From: Gammaproteobacteria bacterium
GTDB lineage: Bacteria > Pseudomonadota > Gammaproteobacteria > Xanthomonadales > Rhodanobacteraceae
Length of the DNA: 64,000 nucleotides
NCBI GenBank assembly: GCA_021324095.1
Contig: JAJPJT010000077.1
Span: 62,001 to 126,000 of the forward strand
Direction of reading: 5' to 3'
Shown one piece after another: positions 29,202 through 37,677 of the stretch. The translations under genes and the position numbers were made by a program. The notes under the pieces are model-generated. The model made no database searches and was not told the DNA's origin. It saw only the letters and a list, made by a program, of their open reading frames with translations. Within the stretch, counting starts at the first letter, position 1; the number at the start of each line of letters is the position of its first letter.

Positions 29202-29779
29202 GGGATCCTCGATTCCACGGGAGCGATCGAACCGGACAGCAGCGCGGCAGTGAATGCGCGGACGTTGTCGAACACGGGCACGTCGATTTCGTCGAGCGCG
29301 GCTTCGGTCGCGGCGCCTTTTCCGGTCCGCACCAGCGCCGCCGGAATGCCGGCTGCTTTGGCTGCCTGGAGGTCACGAAGATCGTCGCCCACCGCGACCG
29401 TCGCGGGCCGCGGTATCCCGCTGGCCTCGATGGCGTCACGCAGCATTCCCGGCGCGGGTTTGCGGCAGCCGCACAAGTCTCCCGGCGCATGCGGGCACAC
29501 GAACAGGTGGTCGATCGCACCACCGGCCCGGGCGACTTCGTCGAGCATGCTGGCGTGAATGGCATCCAGTCGATCGCGCGCAAGGATGCCGCGACCGACG
29601 CAGGATTGGTTGGTCGCGACGGAGATGCACACGCCTTCGGCATGGAGCAGGACGAGGCTTTCGAGCGCGCCGGGCAGCCACCGCCATTGCGCCCAGTCGG
29701 TGACGTAGCCGCCATCGCCCGGTTCGGCGTTGAGAACGCCGTCGCGGTCGAGAATCACGTGCCGGATGGGCGGGCGCAT
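29198..29779 (-). CDS. gmhB: D-glycero-D-manno-heptose 1,7-bisphosphate 7-phosphatase GmhB
   Basis: A 193-residue HAD-superfamily phosphatase. The catalytic DxD motif is ILDRDGVLN (Asp nucleophile at about residue 10). SVATNQSCVGRG is the second motif, and the GmhB zinc site is seen as CPHAPGDLCGCRKPAPG; VAVGDDLRDLQAAKAAG is the fourth motif. It removes the 7-phosphate between the two HldE reactions. The longer open frame upstream belongs to a chance reading of hldD. It overlaps gmhA by 4 bp and starts 5 bp after hldD. Confidence 0.95.
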   Translation of the reverse strand: MRPPIRHVILDRDGVLNAEPGDGGYVTDWAQWRWLPGALESLVLLHAEGVCISVATNQSCVGRGILARDRLDAIHASMLDEVARAGGAIDHLFVCPHAPGDLCGCRKPAPGMLRDAIEASGIPRPATVAVGDDLRDLQAAKAAGIPAALVRTGKGAATEAALDEIDVPVFDNVRAFTAALLSGSIAPVESRIP

Positions 29780-29784
29780 GCGAC

Positions 29785-30783
29785 TCAGCGGTAGGTATCC
29801 GGTTGTGACAGGTAGCCTTGCACGTACAGTCGTACGCCTTCCTCGATCGGCTTGAAGGACTGGCTGAAGCCGGCCGCGCGCAGGTGCTCCATCCGCGCCT
29901 CGGTGAAGTACTGGTACTGCTTGCGCAGTGCTTCGGGCATGTCGCGGTAGACGATGCGTTCCGGGCGGCCGAGCGCGGCGAACAGCGCGCGCATCAGGTC
30001 GGCAAAGCTGCGCGCCGTGCCGGTGCCGACGTTGAAGATTCCGTTGACGGAAGGATGGTCGAGCAGCCACAGGACCACGTCGACGCAGTCGCCCACGTAC
30101 ACGAAATCGCGTTTCTGCTCGCCGTCCGCGACGTCCGCGCGACAGGACTTGAACAACGCCACTTCCTCGCCGCGGGCCGCGGTGGCATGGAAGCGCGCGA
30201 CCACGCTTTGCATCGCGCCCTTGTGGTATTCGTTCGGGCCGTACACGTTGAAGAACTTGAGACCCGCCCACTGCGTCGGCGCCTTTTCGCCATTCGCGAG
30301 CGCGCGGGCAACCCGCCGATCGAACAGATGCTTGCTCCAGCCGTACAGGTTCATGGGCCGCAATCGTGCCAGGGCTTCCGGGGATGCATCGTCGTCGTAG
30401 CCCTGTTCGCCGCCGCCGTAGGTTGCGGCCGATGATGCGTACACGAGACGCTTGCCGTGCCGCGCGCACCATTCCCAGAGCTGCCACGACAAACCAAAGT
30501 TGGTCCGCAGCACCAGGTCGCCGTCCGTGGCGCTGGTGTCGGAAATGGCACCCATGTGGATCACCGTGTCCACCCGGTCCCGGTGCCGCTCCAGCCATGC
30601 AGGCAGCGCGTCCGGATGGACCACGTCGTCCAGTTCCGCCTTCGCGAGGTTCCGCCACTTGCCTTCGTCACCGAAGAAGTCGCACACCGCGACGGGTACG
30701 CCGCGCGCGTTCAGCGCAGCAACGATGTTCGAACCGATGAATCCGGCGCCGCCGGTGACCAGGATCACGGGAGAACCAGGCAT
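29785..30783 (-). CDS. hldD: ADP-glyceromanno-heptose 6-epimerase HldD
   Basis: A 332-residue short-chain dehydrogenase-type epimerase that makes ADP-L-glycero-D-manno-heptose. The Rossmann motif VTGGAGFIGSNIVAAL is at the start, HMGAISDTSATDGD is a family block, and the catalytic Tyr-Lys is in MNLYGWSKHLFDR. FFNVYGPNEYHKGAMQSVV and RDFVYVGDCVDVVLWL are typical of HldD. The ATG at 30783 places the Rossmann loop correctly; an earlier start would add unrelated residues. It is tightly linked to gmhB. Confidence 0.96.
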   Translation of the reverse strand: MPGSPVILVTGGAGFIGSNIVAALNARGVPVAVCDFFGDEGKWRNLAKAELDDVVHPDALPAWLERHRDRVDTVIHMGAISDTSATDGDLVLRTNFGLSWQLWEWCARHGKRLVYASSAATYGGGEQGYDDDASPEALARLRPMNLYGWSKHLFDRRVARALANGEKAPTQWAGLKFFNVYGPNEYHKGAMQSVVARFHATAARGEEVALFKSCRADVADGEQKRDFVYVGDCVDVVLWLLDHPSVNGIFNVGTGTARSFADLMRALFAALGRPERIVYRDMPEALRKQYQYFTEARMEHLRAAGFSQSFKPIEEGVRLYVQGYLSQPDTYR

Positions 30784-30820
30784 CTGCGCGTAGTGTCGAA
30801 GGTCTGGATGGAGCAACGCC

Positions 30821-31966
30821 TCATCGTGGATCCTCGTCGTGCCGGTCGGCGCGCGAGCGGTCAGGCGAACCGGCAGATACGCGCGTCATGCAGGTTGCTA
30901 TCAATGCGCCGGCTTCCTGCGCGACCTCTTCCGGCGTTTTTCCGTTGGTATCGAGGGCTCGGCTGCCGTGTCCGTAGGGGGCATATTTCGCGATGTCCGT
31001 TACGGAGAATAATCCTATCGTCGGCGTCCCGGCAGCGCTGGCCAGGTGCATGACGCCGCAATCGGCGCTCACGAAGCAGGTCATGTTGGAAATCATGGCG
31101 GCGACTTCGCGCGGGCTGGGTGAACCCAGTGATGGAAGCGACAGGCGGGGCCGGCCGTCCGCCGGCACGACTTCCACGATGGCGGCGCCGGGATGCTGCG
31201 CGCGCAGAACGCCGATGAAACGTTGCCACCACTCCCGGCCGTAACCCTTCGCTCCGGTCGCTTCCGCGAACACGCCGATCACGACCTCGGGATGCGGTTG
31301 GCCGACCACGCGTTCCAGTACCTCGCGGGCGCGCTGCCGTTCGTCCGCCGAAAGCCTAAGGTCCAGTGCCGGAAAGGCACTCGACGGTTCGCTCGAGGGC
31401 GCCAATGCACGCCGCAACCGATGGACCGGCCACTGTGCCATGTGGGGAGGCGCGTGCGTCGATGGCGCGGGTGCTTCGGCACCTGCCCGGCCTGTGCCGA
31501 TCACGTATTTCGCTCCGGCGGCGGCCACCAGCAGGCGGCTGGACTGCGACGCTTCGCAAGGATCGATCGCCAGGTCATAACGAGCCTTTCGGATCTTCAG
31601 CAAGGTTCGGGCGACCGCGATCGGATGCCGGACCATCCGGCGTGAGAGGGCGTAAATGTGCTTGACGTTCGGAAACGTCTCGAACAGTTCGGCCATGTGT
31701 TCACCGGCCAGGATGATATCGACGTCGGCGTTCGGCAAAAGCCTCTGGATTTCGGTCAGCAGCGGCGTGAGCAACAGCAGGTTGCCGAGCCTGTGGTTGG
31801 GTCGGCAGATCAGGATCCGGTGAATGTCCGCACCGGAGGCGCGCGCCATCGGTGTTGCCCGCGTGCCGCTGGCGTGAACAAGCGGCTGCACCGCGCGGCG
31901 CATGATGCGCCGCCGCAGCTCGCTGTAGTGCTTGCGCTCGAGGATGCGTGGGAGAAAGCCTGTCAC
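30821..31966 (-). CDS. GT9 family (ADP-heptose:LPS) glycosyltransferase
   Basis: A 381-residue GT-B enzyme of the heptosyltransferase family. N-terminal domain: ICRPNHRLGNLLLLTPLL, then DVDIILAGEHMAELFETFP. C-terminal domain: VIGVFAEATGAKGYGREWWQ and the ADP-heptose-binding SADCGVMHLASAAGTPTIGLFS. A basic N-terminal extension of about 35 residues precedes the domain (ERKHYSELRRRIMRR), which may contact the membrane. I use the GTG at 31966, 13 bp after the asnB-like stop; this start is not certain because no clear ribosome site is present. It probably adds heptose or a similar sugar to the core. Confidence 0.87.
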   Translation of the reverse strand: MTGFLPRILERKHYSELRRRIMRRAVQPLVHASGTRATPMARASGADIHRILICRPNHRLGNLLLLTPLLTEIQRLLPNADVDIILAGEHMAELFETFPNVKHIYALSRRMVRHPIAVARTLLKIRKARYDLAIDPCEASQSSRLLVAAAGAKYVIGTGRAGAEAPAPSTHAPPHMAQWPVHRLRRALAPSSEPSSAFPALDLRLSADERQRAREVLERVVGQPHPEVVIGVFAEATGAKGYGREWWQRFIGVLRAQHPGAAIVEVVPADGRPRLSLPSLGSPSPREVAAMISNMTCFVSADCGVMHLASAAGTPTIGLFSVTDIAKYAPYGHGSRALDTNGKTPEEVAQEAGALIATCMTRVSAGSPDRSRADRHDEDPR

Positions 31967-31979
31967 GAGAGAAAGTATG

Positions 31980-33938
31980 TCACGGCGACGCGGAACCGTT
32001 GTCTTCGTTGGCGAACTCCGCCGCGACGAGATCAGGACGCTCCAGGCGTCGTTCCGGTGCGGTTTCATGATCGCGCGACCGGGCGGTGGAACGTGCAGAG
32101 TCGTTCTTGCGCAGCCACTCGAGCCATTCGCTCAGCACGATGAGTGTCCAGATCGCGCGGGCATGATCTTCGCGGCGCCGCTCGTGTTCGCCGAGCAAAG
32201 CCAGGGCTTCGCTGGTATCGATGCCTGCTTGCGCCAAAGCCCCGCTGCCCAGCCGTGACCTGGCCCACTCGTGCAGGGGACCGCGCAGCCACGTGGACAA
32301 CGGCACCGACAAACCCCGCTTGCGGCGGAGCACGACGGATCGTGGCAAATAGCCAAGTGCGTAGCGCTTGAGGAAAGGCTTGGTGGTGAGCCCGCGTACC
32401 CGTGCCTTCACCGGCAGCGAGGAGGCAAACTCGATCACCTCCCTGTCAAGGAACGGCGTCCGGATCTCCATCCCGTGCAGCATGGCCCCACGATCCGCCT
32501 TGGCCAGATATGCCTCCGGAAGCAGATGCGCGAAGTCGTACCGCTGGACTGTGTCCAGCAGGGCCGTCGAACCTTCCTGGTTCTGGACCTCGGGAGGTTC
32601 GACACCGAGCCGGCGCAGCCACTCGCGGGCGATGCTCGCGGTCCACGACACGTGTTGCGCGATTCCGCCTCCGGAATGCACCTGCACGAATCGTTTCAGC
32701 AGAAAAGAGACCGCGACCTTCTTGTCCGTGACGGGCCAGGCTTCGACCGCGCCGCAAATCAGCCGCCGGGTCCACGCAGGCAGGCGCGCGTAATGGGGTG
32801 CCCAGCGCGCGCCGAGATAAGTCGGATAGCCTCCGAACAGTTCGTCGGCACCCTCGCCGGCGAACAACATGCGGACGTCGTGCGAAGCGCGCTCCGCGAC
32901 CCTGGAAACGGGAATCCAGGCCGGATCGGCAATCAGTTCGCCGGTGGTGGCGATCAGCGCGCGAAGGTGTCTTGGAAAATCTTCGGCCATGACGGTGACG
33001 GGCACGAATTCGCATCCCAGCTCGCGCGCAACCCGCCGTGCCACCTCGCCTTCGTCGAACGAGGCCTCTGCGAATCGGGCGCAGTAGGCTGGAAGCCCGC
33101 GGGCGGGACGCGCCCGGCGCAACAACGCGGTGACCAGCGCCGAGTCCACACCGCCGCTCAGCAGCACACCGTAATCCACGTCCACGTCGCTCTGCCGCTC
33201 GACGGCATCGCGCAGCAGGCGGTCGAATGTTCGTTGCGGCGACGGGGAAGCCACGGCGCGGAATGGCGGCAGGGTCCAGTAGCGCCGGCAAGCCACGCCG
33301 CTGCCGTCGACGACGACGGCCTCGCCCGGCTGCACCTTGCGAAGTCCGCCCACCGCACTGGAGGACGCCGCGCAGTAACCGGACCGCAGGTAGTGGGCGA
33401 GCGCCCGTGGATTCGGGCGAGCCGGCCCTTCGACCGCTTGCGTCAGGGCCGCGGGCTCGGACGCAAATGCAACCCGATGACCGGCCACCGTGTAAAGCAG
33501 ATGACGCTCGCCGGCCCGATCGCGGGCGAGGACGAGGCGCTGGCGGCGCGTGTCCCACAAGGCCAGGGCGAATGCGCCGCGCAGGGCTTCCAGGAAATCC
33601 GGTCCCTGCTCGAGGTAAAGCGGTGCGATCACGCCCACGTCGGTGCCGGGCAGGCCGTCGTGTCCGCGCCCGGCGAGCATCCGGCGCAGCTCGCGGTGGT
33701 TGTCGATCTCGCCGTTGCAGGCAACCACGATGCCGTCGTATTCGAGCAGCGGCGGCTGCAATTCGTGGGTATGGCGGATCGCCAGGCGATTGGTGGCCAT
33801 GACGACGTTGCCACGCGCGAGGCACGCGTTGCCGTCCGGCCCCCTGTGGCGCATGGCGTGCAGCATGGCCGCAACACATGACCACTCACCGCCCGCCATG
33901 CGCTCACCAAGATGCACTATCCCGCATATTCCACACAT
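31980..33938 (-). CDS. Asparagine synthase-like glutamine amidotransferase
   Basis: A 652-residue two-domain enzyme: an N-terminal Ntn glutaminase (Cys2 nucleophile in MCGICGIVH, RHRGPDG at about 31, NGEIDN) and a C-terminal ATP-pyrophosphatase domain (SGGVDS at 261-266, FAGEGADELFGGYPTY). It can transfer glutamine ammonia to a carboxylate. Free asparagine synthesis is possible, but location inside an envelope-sugar operon suggests amidation of a sugar acid or glycan, as described for asnB homologues in polysaccharide clusters. A C-terminal extension of about 40 polar residues after the catalytic domain is unlike AsnB. Spacing to both neighbours is 13 and 22 bp. Confidence 0.87.
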   Translation of the reverse strand: MCGICGIVHLGERMAGGEWSCVAAMLHAMRHRGPDGNACLARGNVVMATNRLAIRHTHELQPPLLEYDGIVVACNGEIDNHRELRRMLAGRGHDGLPGTDVGVIAPLYLEQGPDFLEALRGAFALALWDTRRQRLVLARDRAGERHLLYTVAGHRVAFASEPAALTQAVEGPARPNPRALAHYLRSGYCAASSSAVGGLRKVQPGEAVVVDGSGVACRRYWTLPPFRAVASPSPQRTFDRLLRDAVERQSDVDVDYGVLLSGGVDSALVTALLRRARPARGLPAYCARFAEASFDEGEVARRVARELGCEFVPVTVMAEDFPRHLRALIATTGELIADPAWIPVSRVAERASHDVRMLFAGEGADELFGGYPTYLGARWAPHYARLPAWTRRLICGAVEAWPVTDKKVAVSFLLKRFVQVHSGGGIAQHVSWTASIAREWLRRLGVEPPEVQNQEGSTALLDTVQRYDFAHLLPEAYLAKADRGAMLHGMEIRTPFLDREVIEFASSLPVKARVRGLTTKPFLKRYALGYLPRSVVLRRKRGLSVPLSTWLRGPLHEWARSRLGSGALAQAGIDTSEALALLGEHERRREDHARAIWTLIVLSEWLEWLRKNDSARSTARSRDHETAPERRLERPDLVAAEFANEDNGSASP

Positions 33939-33960
33939 GATCGAAACGTCCTGTTGCCTC

Positions 33961-35499
33961 TTACGTCCTTGCCAACAGCAAACGCTGCTGCCGCCAGGAC
34001 CCTGCGTCGATGACCCGGGAACGGGTGCACTGCGACAGCGTGCGGACGAGCTGAGTACGTGCCGGAACGAGCTGATCCGCGACCACGATCAGTGCCGATC
34101 CGGCGCGCTGCACGGCATGGCACAACGTCGCCGGACCGTCCTGCGCAAGCCACGCGACCGCGTACACCGGTTTGTCCAGGTAAAGACGAACGCCCCATGG
34201 CGTCGCTTCCTCGATATCGTAGGCCGCTGCCGTTGATTGCACGAACACCACGGTTGAATAGTCTCCCGGGGCCACCCGCGCGTAGAGCTCTTGTGCGGTG
34301 AGTCGGTTGTCGATCTGGGGTTGCCGAACCGCGTAGGCGACACCGCCCTTGAAGGCAAGCAGGACCACGATCCAGATCGCGAGCCCCGCCCGCTGGACGG
34401 TCTTGCGCAAATCGATCCAGCCCGCGAGCGCCCGGGCCATCAGCAGCGACAACGGCATGAAAAGCGGCAGCACGTAGGCCGGGAGGCGCGATTGCGCACA
34501 GCAAAAAATGACGAAGGGAATCCAGAACCACAACCACAGCAACAACGGAGCGCGATCGGGCCATGCAGGTGCAGGGGCCGCGCCGGGCGGATGTCCGCGC
34601 AGCCTGGCGAATCCCGGGATCAGCCTCGGCCACCATGGGAGCGTTCCCAGGACGATCGTGGGGACATAGACGACCAGCCAGCCCCAGGGCCCGGCATTGC
34701 GATGTTGCACGGAGGTGAAAATGCGCTGGTACACCTGCCGGTGCAGGAAGTAATGCAGCGCCCACGGGACCCGCAGCACGACGGCCGCGTACCAGCCCAG
34801 CCCCACCACGATGAACAGCACGATGCCCAGCGGGGGAAACAACCTGGCGACACCGCGCCAGCCGTCGCGAACGGCCATGAACGGAATGATCGCCAGCAGC
34901 GGCAGAAGACCGGGCGGGCCCTTGGTCAGGAAGGCCAACCCCCAGCCCAGCCACATCAACACCGGCCCCATGCGCATGCGCCGCCCGTCGGCAGCGAACG
35001 CCCAGGCCACGAGCCCGTACATCGCGATGGCTTCGCACAGCGTGAGCAGTTCGTCGGTGCTGACGACATTCGCGCCGAGGAACGGCGCCAACGAGAGGGC
35101 GTAAACCAGGCCCGGCAGCCACGGCTTGTCCGGAAGCAGGCGCAGGCCCATTCCGTACAGCAGCCAGATCGTCCCCACGAACGCGAACGCATAGGGCAGG
35201 CGCGCCGCCCAGGTGTTGCGTCCGGACAATTTGATCGAAGCGGCGATGACCCAATAGGTGAGGGGCGGCTTCGAAAGATTGACTTCGATGGGGCTGTAGG
35301 CGGGCACCAGCCAATTGCCGGAATCGAGCATCTGCAGGGCGCCGTCGACGTAGCGACCCTCGTCCGTACTCCACAGGCCCCGCGATCCCTGGAATGCGAA
35401 TCCCAGCAGCAGGCCCAGGCAAAGCAGGCCCAGCAAGGGCCACCGCTTCGCTTTCGCGGTCGCCAGCCAGGACGCGTCCGGACAGCCGCTGTGGATCAT
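33961..35499 (-). CDS. ArnT-like GT83/PMT family glycosyltransferase
   Basis: A 512-residue multi-pass membrane glycosyltransferase. The catalytic loop reads WSTDEGRYVDGALQMLDSGN, followed by the lipid-donor block YSPIEVNLSKPPLTYW; both fit ArnT/PMT. About 11 membrane helices follow, then a C-terminal periplasmic domain with IDNRLTAQELYARVAPGDYS. Donor and acceptor are unknown. It lies directly downstream of the LAB_N pair and upstream of the amidotransferase, all in one direction, so it likely uses an undecaprenyl-phosphate sugar flipped by neighbours. An ATG at 35499 was preferred over a TTG at 35514. Confidence 0.87.
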   Translation of the reverse strand: MIHSGCPDASWLATAKAKRWPLLGLLCLGLLLGFAFQGSRGLWSTDEGRYVDGALQMLDSGNWLVPAYSPIEVNLSKPPLTYWVIAASIKLSGRNTWAARLPYAFAFVGTIWLLYGMGLRLLPDKPWLPGLVYALSLAPFLGANVVSTDELLTLCEAIAMYGLVAWAFAADGRRMRMGPVLMWLGWGLAFLTKGPPGLLPLLAIIPFMAVRDGWRGVARLFPPLGIVLFIVVGLGWYAAVVLRVPWALHYFLHRQVYQRIFTSVQHRNAGPWGWLVVYVPTIVLGTLPWWPRLIPGFARLRGHPPGAAPAPAWPDRAPLLLWLWFWIPFVIFCCAQSRLPAYVLPLFMPLSLLMARALAGWIDLRKTVQRAGLAIWIVVLLAFKGGVAYAVRQPQIDNRLTAQELYARVAPGDYSTVVFVQSTAAAYDIEEATPWGVRLYLDKPVYAVAWLAQDGPATLCHAVQRAGSALIVVADQLVPARTQLVRTLSQCTRSRVIDAGSWRQQRLLLART

Positions 35500-35569
35500 C
35501 GAAAACACCCACAACGCAGGACCATGGTGGAAATCGACGCCGCTCGCCTAGCACGCGCACGCTGGCAAT

Positions 35570-35857
35570 TCATTCGCGCGTTCTCCGCAAGAGCTGGACG
35601 TTGCGCAGGAAAATCAGCAGCGTCACCACTTCGCCGATGATGAAAGGCAACTCGTTGCGGTGGATCGCATAAGCCAGGATCAGCACGCCGCCCGCGACGC
35701 TGAGATACCAGAAGGCATGCGGCACCCTGCTCTTGCCCCTGATTTCGCTGTAGATCCACTGCACCAGAAACCTGGCGCCGAACAGCGCCTGTCCAAGCAA
35801 TCCGATGCCGATCCAGACGGCAGCATCTCCGGTGGGCACCATCGATTCGAGACTCAT
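35570..35857 (-). CDS. LAB_N domain small membrane protein (second of a pair)
   Basis: A 95-residue protein with three predicted membrane helices (AAVWIGIGLLGQALFGARFL, AFWYLSVAGGVLILAYAI, LPFIIGEVVTLLIFLRNVQL). LVQWIYSEIRGKSRVPHAFW is characteristic of the lipid-A-disaccharide synthase N-terminal domain (LAB_N). That domain also occurs fused to enzymes and belongs to the MtN3/PQ-loop-like clan that includes 3-helix half transporters; the function of stand-alone copies is unproven. It overlaps the preceding LAB_N gene by 4 bp and precedes the ArnT-like gene by 70 bp. Confidence 0.87.
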   Translation of the reverse strand: MSLESMVPTGDAAVWIGIGLLGQALFGARFLVQWIYSEIRGKSRVPHAFWYLSVAGGVLILAYAIHRNELPFIIGEVVTLLIFLRNVQLLRRTRE

Positions 35858-36120
35858 GCACGCCCCGCCTCTTGCCAACGCAAGTGGACATTGCGTGCAT
35901 AAATGAGCAGCCCACCGGTCTGTCCCACGATGAATACGGGATCGCGCAGGTGAACCGCGTAACCGAGCAAAACCACTGCGCCCAGAATGCTCAGGTACCA
36001 GAATGCCATCGGCATGCTGCTGCGGTGCCGGCGTTCGCTGCAAAGCCACTGGACCACGAATCGTCCGGAGAAGATCGCCTGCCCGATCAATCCCACCATG
36101 AGCCAATCGCTGACCGACAT
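35854..36120 (-). CDS. LAB_N domain small membrane protein (first of a pair)
   Basis: An 88-residue paralogue of the next protein: VSDWLMVGLIGQAIFSGRFV, then the LAB_N pattern VQWLCSERRHRSSMPMAFWY, LGAVVLLGYAVHLRDPVFIV and GLLIYARNVHLRW, again three membrane helices. Both members keep the helix-flanking signature (R-F/L-V-Q-W-x-x-S-E), which suggests they form a heterodimer. ATG 36120 was chosen because the residues before it in the frame (36174) are unrelated. It overlaps the second copy by 4 bp. Confidence 0.85.
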   Translation of the reverse strand: MSVSDWLMVGLIGQAIFSGRFVVQWLCSERRHRSSMPMAFWYLSILGAVVLLGYAVHLRDPVFIVGQTGGLLIYARNVHLRWQEAGRA

Positions 36121-36218
36121 GCTCCTACCAGTCCCATTCGTTGATGACGCGGTTTCTGGGGCGGCAGCATGCAAGCGCGGCGACCGGGCCGTTCATGTCG
36201 CCAACATGGACGATCCAT

Positions 36219-36863
36219 TCAAAAGCGGTGCACGAAGCCGATCGCGAAGCCGTGGGGCAGCCAGCTCAGGATCAGAGGTGACTGACGATGGGCGGCCCAG
36301 ATGCCTACGCCCGTCCCGAGCGCCCAGCCAACCAGCACGTCGCTCTGCCAATGGCCGTGTACCTTGACTCGTCCGATGGCGTCATACAGCGGCAACAGTT
36401 CCAGCGCGTAGACCGCCGGATGATCATGGCCGTAGGCGACCACGAACGGCGTCACCGCGCCGGCGACCGCGGTGACCTCTCCGCTTGGAAAGCTCTGGTA
36501 TTGCGTGCCCTGGAACCACTTGTTCGGATCGCTGGTCTGCGAGGGGCGTTCGCGCTGGAACGTCCATTTCATGCCTTGTGCGATCACCGACGAAACCACC
36601 AGCGAATCCAGCGAGCGCCAGAACGTGTCGCCGAGCTTGTCCTGGTCGCCGAGCACCAGCGAACCGCCCACCACCGTCACGACCGTCCCGTACTCCAGCA
36701 GCTTCTGGTCGTGGCGCGCCCAGATGCCGCTGTTGTCGTAGTGGACGAGGTGGTCGATCCCGAACGGGCCGCTCCCGGCCCAGGCGACGCGCAGCGGTGC
36801 CGCAGCACAGACGAAGACCAGCAACAGCGCCGCGAATAGCCGTACGCGCGTGCCGGACTTCAT
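36219..36863 (-). CDS. PAP2 family phosphatase with PSGE in place of PSGH
   Basis: A 214-residue protein with a signal peptide or anchor (LFAALLLVFVCAAAPLRVAWA). The PAP2 motifs are KWTFQRERP (motif 1), SFPSGEVTA (motif 2) and GRVKVHGHWQSD (motif 3, carrying the presumed nucleophilic His and Asp). Motif 2 normally reads PSGH, so one catalytic His is Glu here, and motif 3 begins GR rather than SR. It may dephosphorylate lipid phosphates in the periplasm, such as undecaprenyl pyrophosphate or lipid A. It is upstream of the LAB_N genes by 98 bp, same strand. Confidence 0.83.
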   Translation of the reverse strand: MKSGTRVRLFAALLLVFVCAAAPLRVAWAGSGPFGIDHLVHYDNSGIWARHDQKLLEYGTVVTVVGGSLVLGDQDKLGDTFWRSLDSLVVSSVIAQGMKWTFQRERPSQTSDPNKWFQGTQYQSFPSGEVTAVAGAVTPFVVAYGHDHPAVYALELLPLYDAIGRVKVHGHWQSDVLVGWALGTGVGIWAAHRQSPLILSWLPHGFAIGFVHRF

Positions 36864-36996
36864 GTCGAGTACCCGTCCCAGTTCAATGACGGTACTTATG
36901 CCAGCATTCGCTTAGCACTTGCTTTGCTGCGCTTTCGTGGACCTTTCAATGATTACAGCGGATGATCGCTGGGCGTGTCGGGCCGTCCGCACCGTG

Positions 36997-37539
36997 TCAG
37001 GAATCGGTACCCGTCATCACGCTTTGAATTTTCGCGTCGTGCATGGATATCCGATAGTGCGCGATGCGCTGCCCATGATTCTGGATGATGTCGACATCGA
37101 CGTGGGCCTTCGCGCCATGGCCGGCCGCGCTGGCTTCCAGCGCCGGACCGTGGCCAACCCGTTCTGCTTGCGCGATGGCCTCGCCGAAGGTCAGCTTGCT
37201 GCCGTCCAGCGCGTGCGCGCCGTGTGCATCCTCGCCTTGAGCCGCGCTGCTGCCGAGGACCTTGCCGGTGGTGGGGTCGATGCGCAGGTCCAGCTTCGCG
37301 CCGCCGCGAAGCACGTCCACTTCGTACCAGTCGCCATGATGTGTTGCCTCCATCCCGTAGCCGTAGGCGCGGCCGCCGCCGTTCTCGGCGATCTTCACCG
37401 CCCGGGTCGGTGTGATCGCGGCGTGCGCCACCGCCGCCATTTCCATGCGGTCTTCGTGCGCGATGGTGCCTGCGAACGCAGGCAGGGCAAGTGCGAGTGC
37501 CGATGAAGCGGCGAGCGCGATGCGGGTGTTTCGTTTCAT
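36997..37539 (-). CDS. PepSY domain-containing exported protein
   Basis: A 180-residue periplasmic protein. Signal peptide: MKRNTRIALAASSALALALP, cut near AFAGT. There appear to be two PepSY-like units: TRAVKIAENGGGRAYGYGME with WYEVDVLRGGAKLDLRIDP, and FGEAIAQAERVGHGPALEAS with a final IAHYRISMHDAKI. PepSY proteins are extracytoplasmic and often paired with two-component systems or iron/peptidase control. An AAGGAG site precedes ATG 37539. It is divergent from the response regulator; its promoter shares that 138-bp region, so regulation by that system is likely. Confidence 0.86.
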   Translation of the reverse strand: MKRNTRIALAASSALALALPAFAGTIAHEDRMEMAAVAHAAITPTRAVKIAENGGGRAYGYGMEATHHGDWYEVDVLRGGAKLDLRIDPTTGKVLGSSAAQGEDAHGAHALDGSKLTFGEAIAQAERVGHGPALEASAAGHGAKAHVDVDIIQNHGQRIAHYRISMHDAKIQSVMTGTDS

Positions 37540-37677
37540 CTTGAGGCTCCTTGTGGGGTGAGCTTCCAGCATGGGCTGCCCCGCTTACGCTGCGCTTTGT
37601 GCAGCCTTAGCCGTTGCTGAGTGGTCGACGGCCGCGCGCGCTGCTAGTTTTCCTCCGTCGCCCTTCGGACGCGCTGG

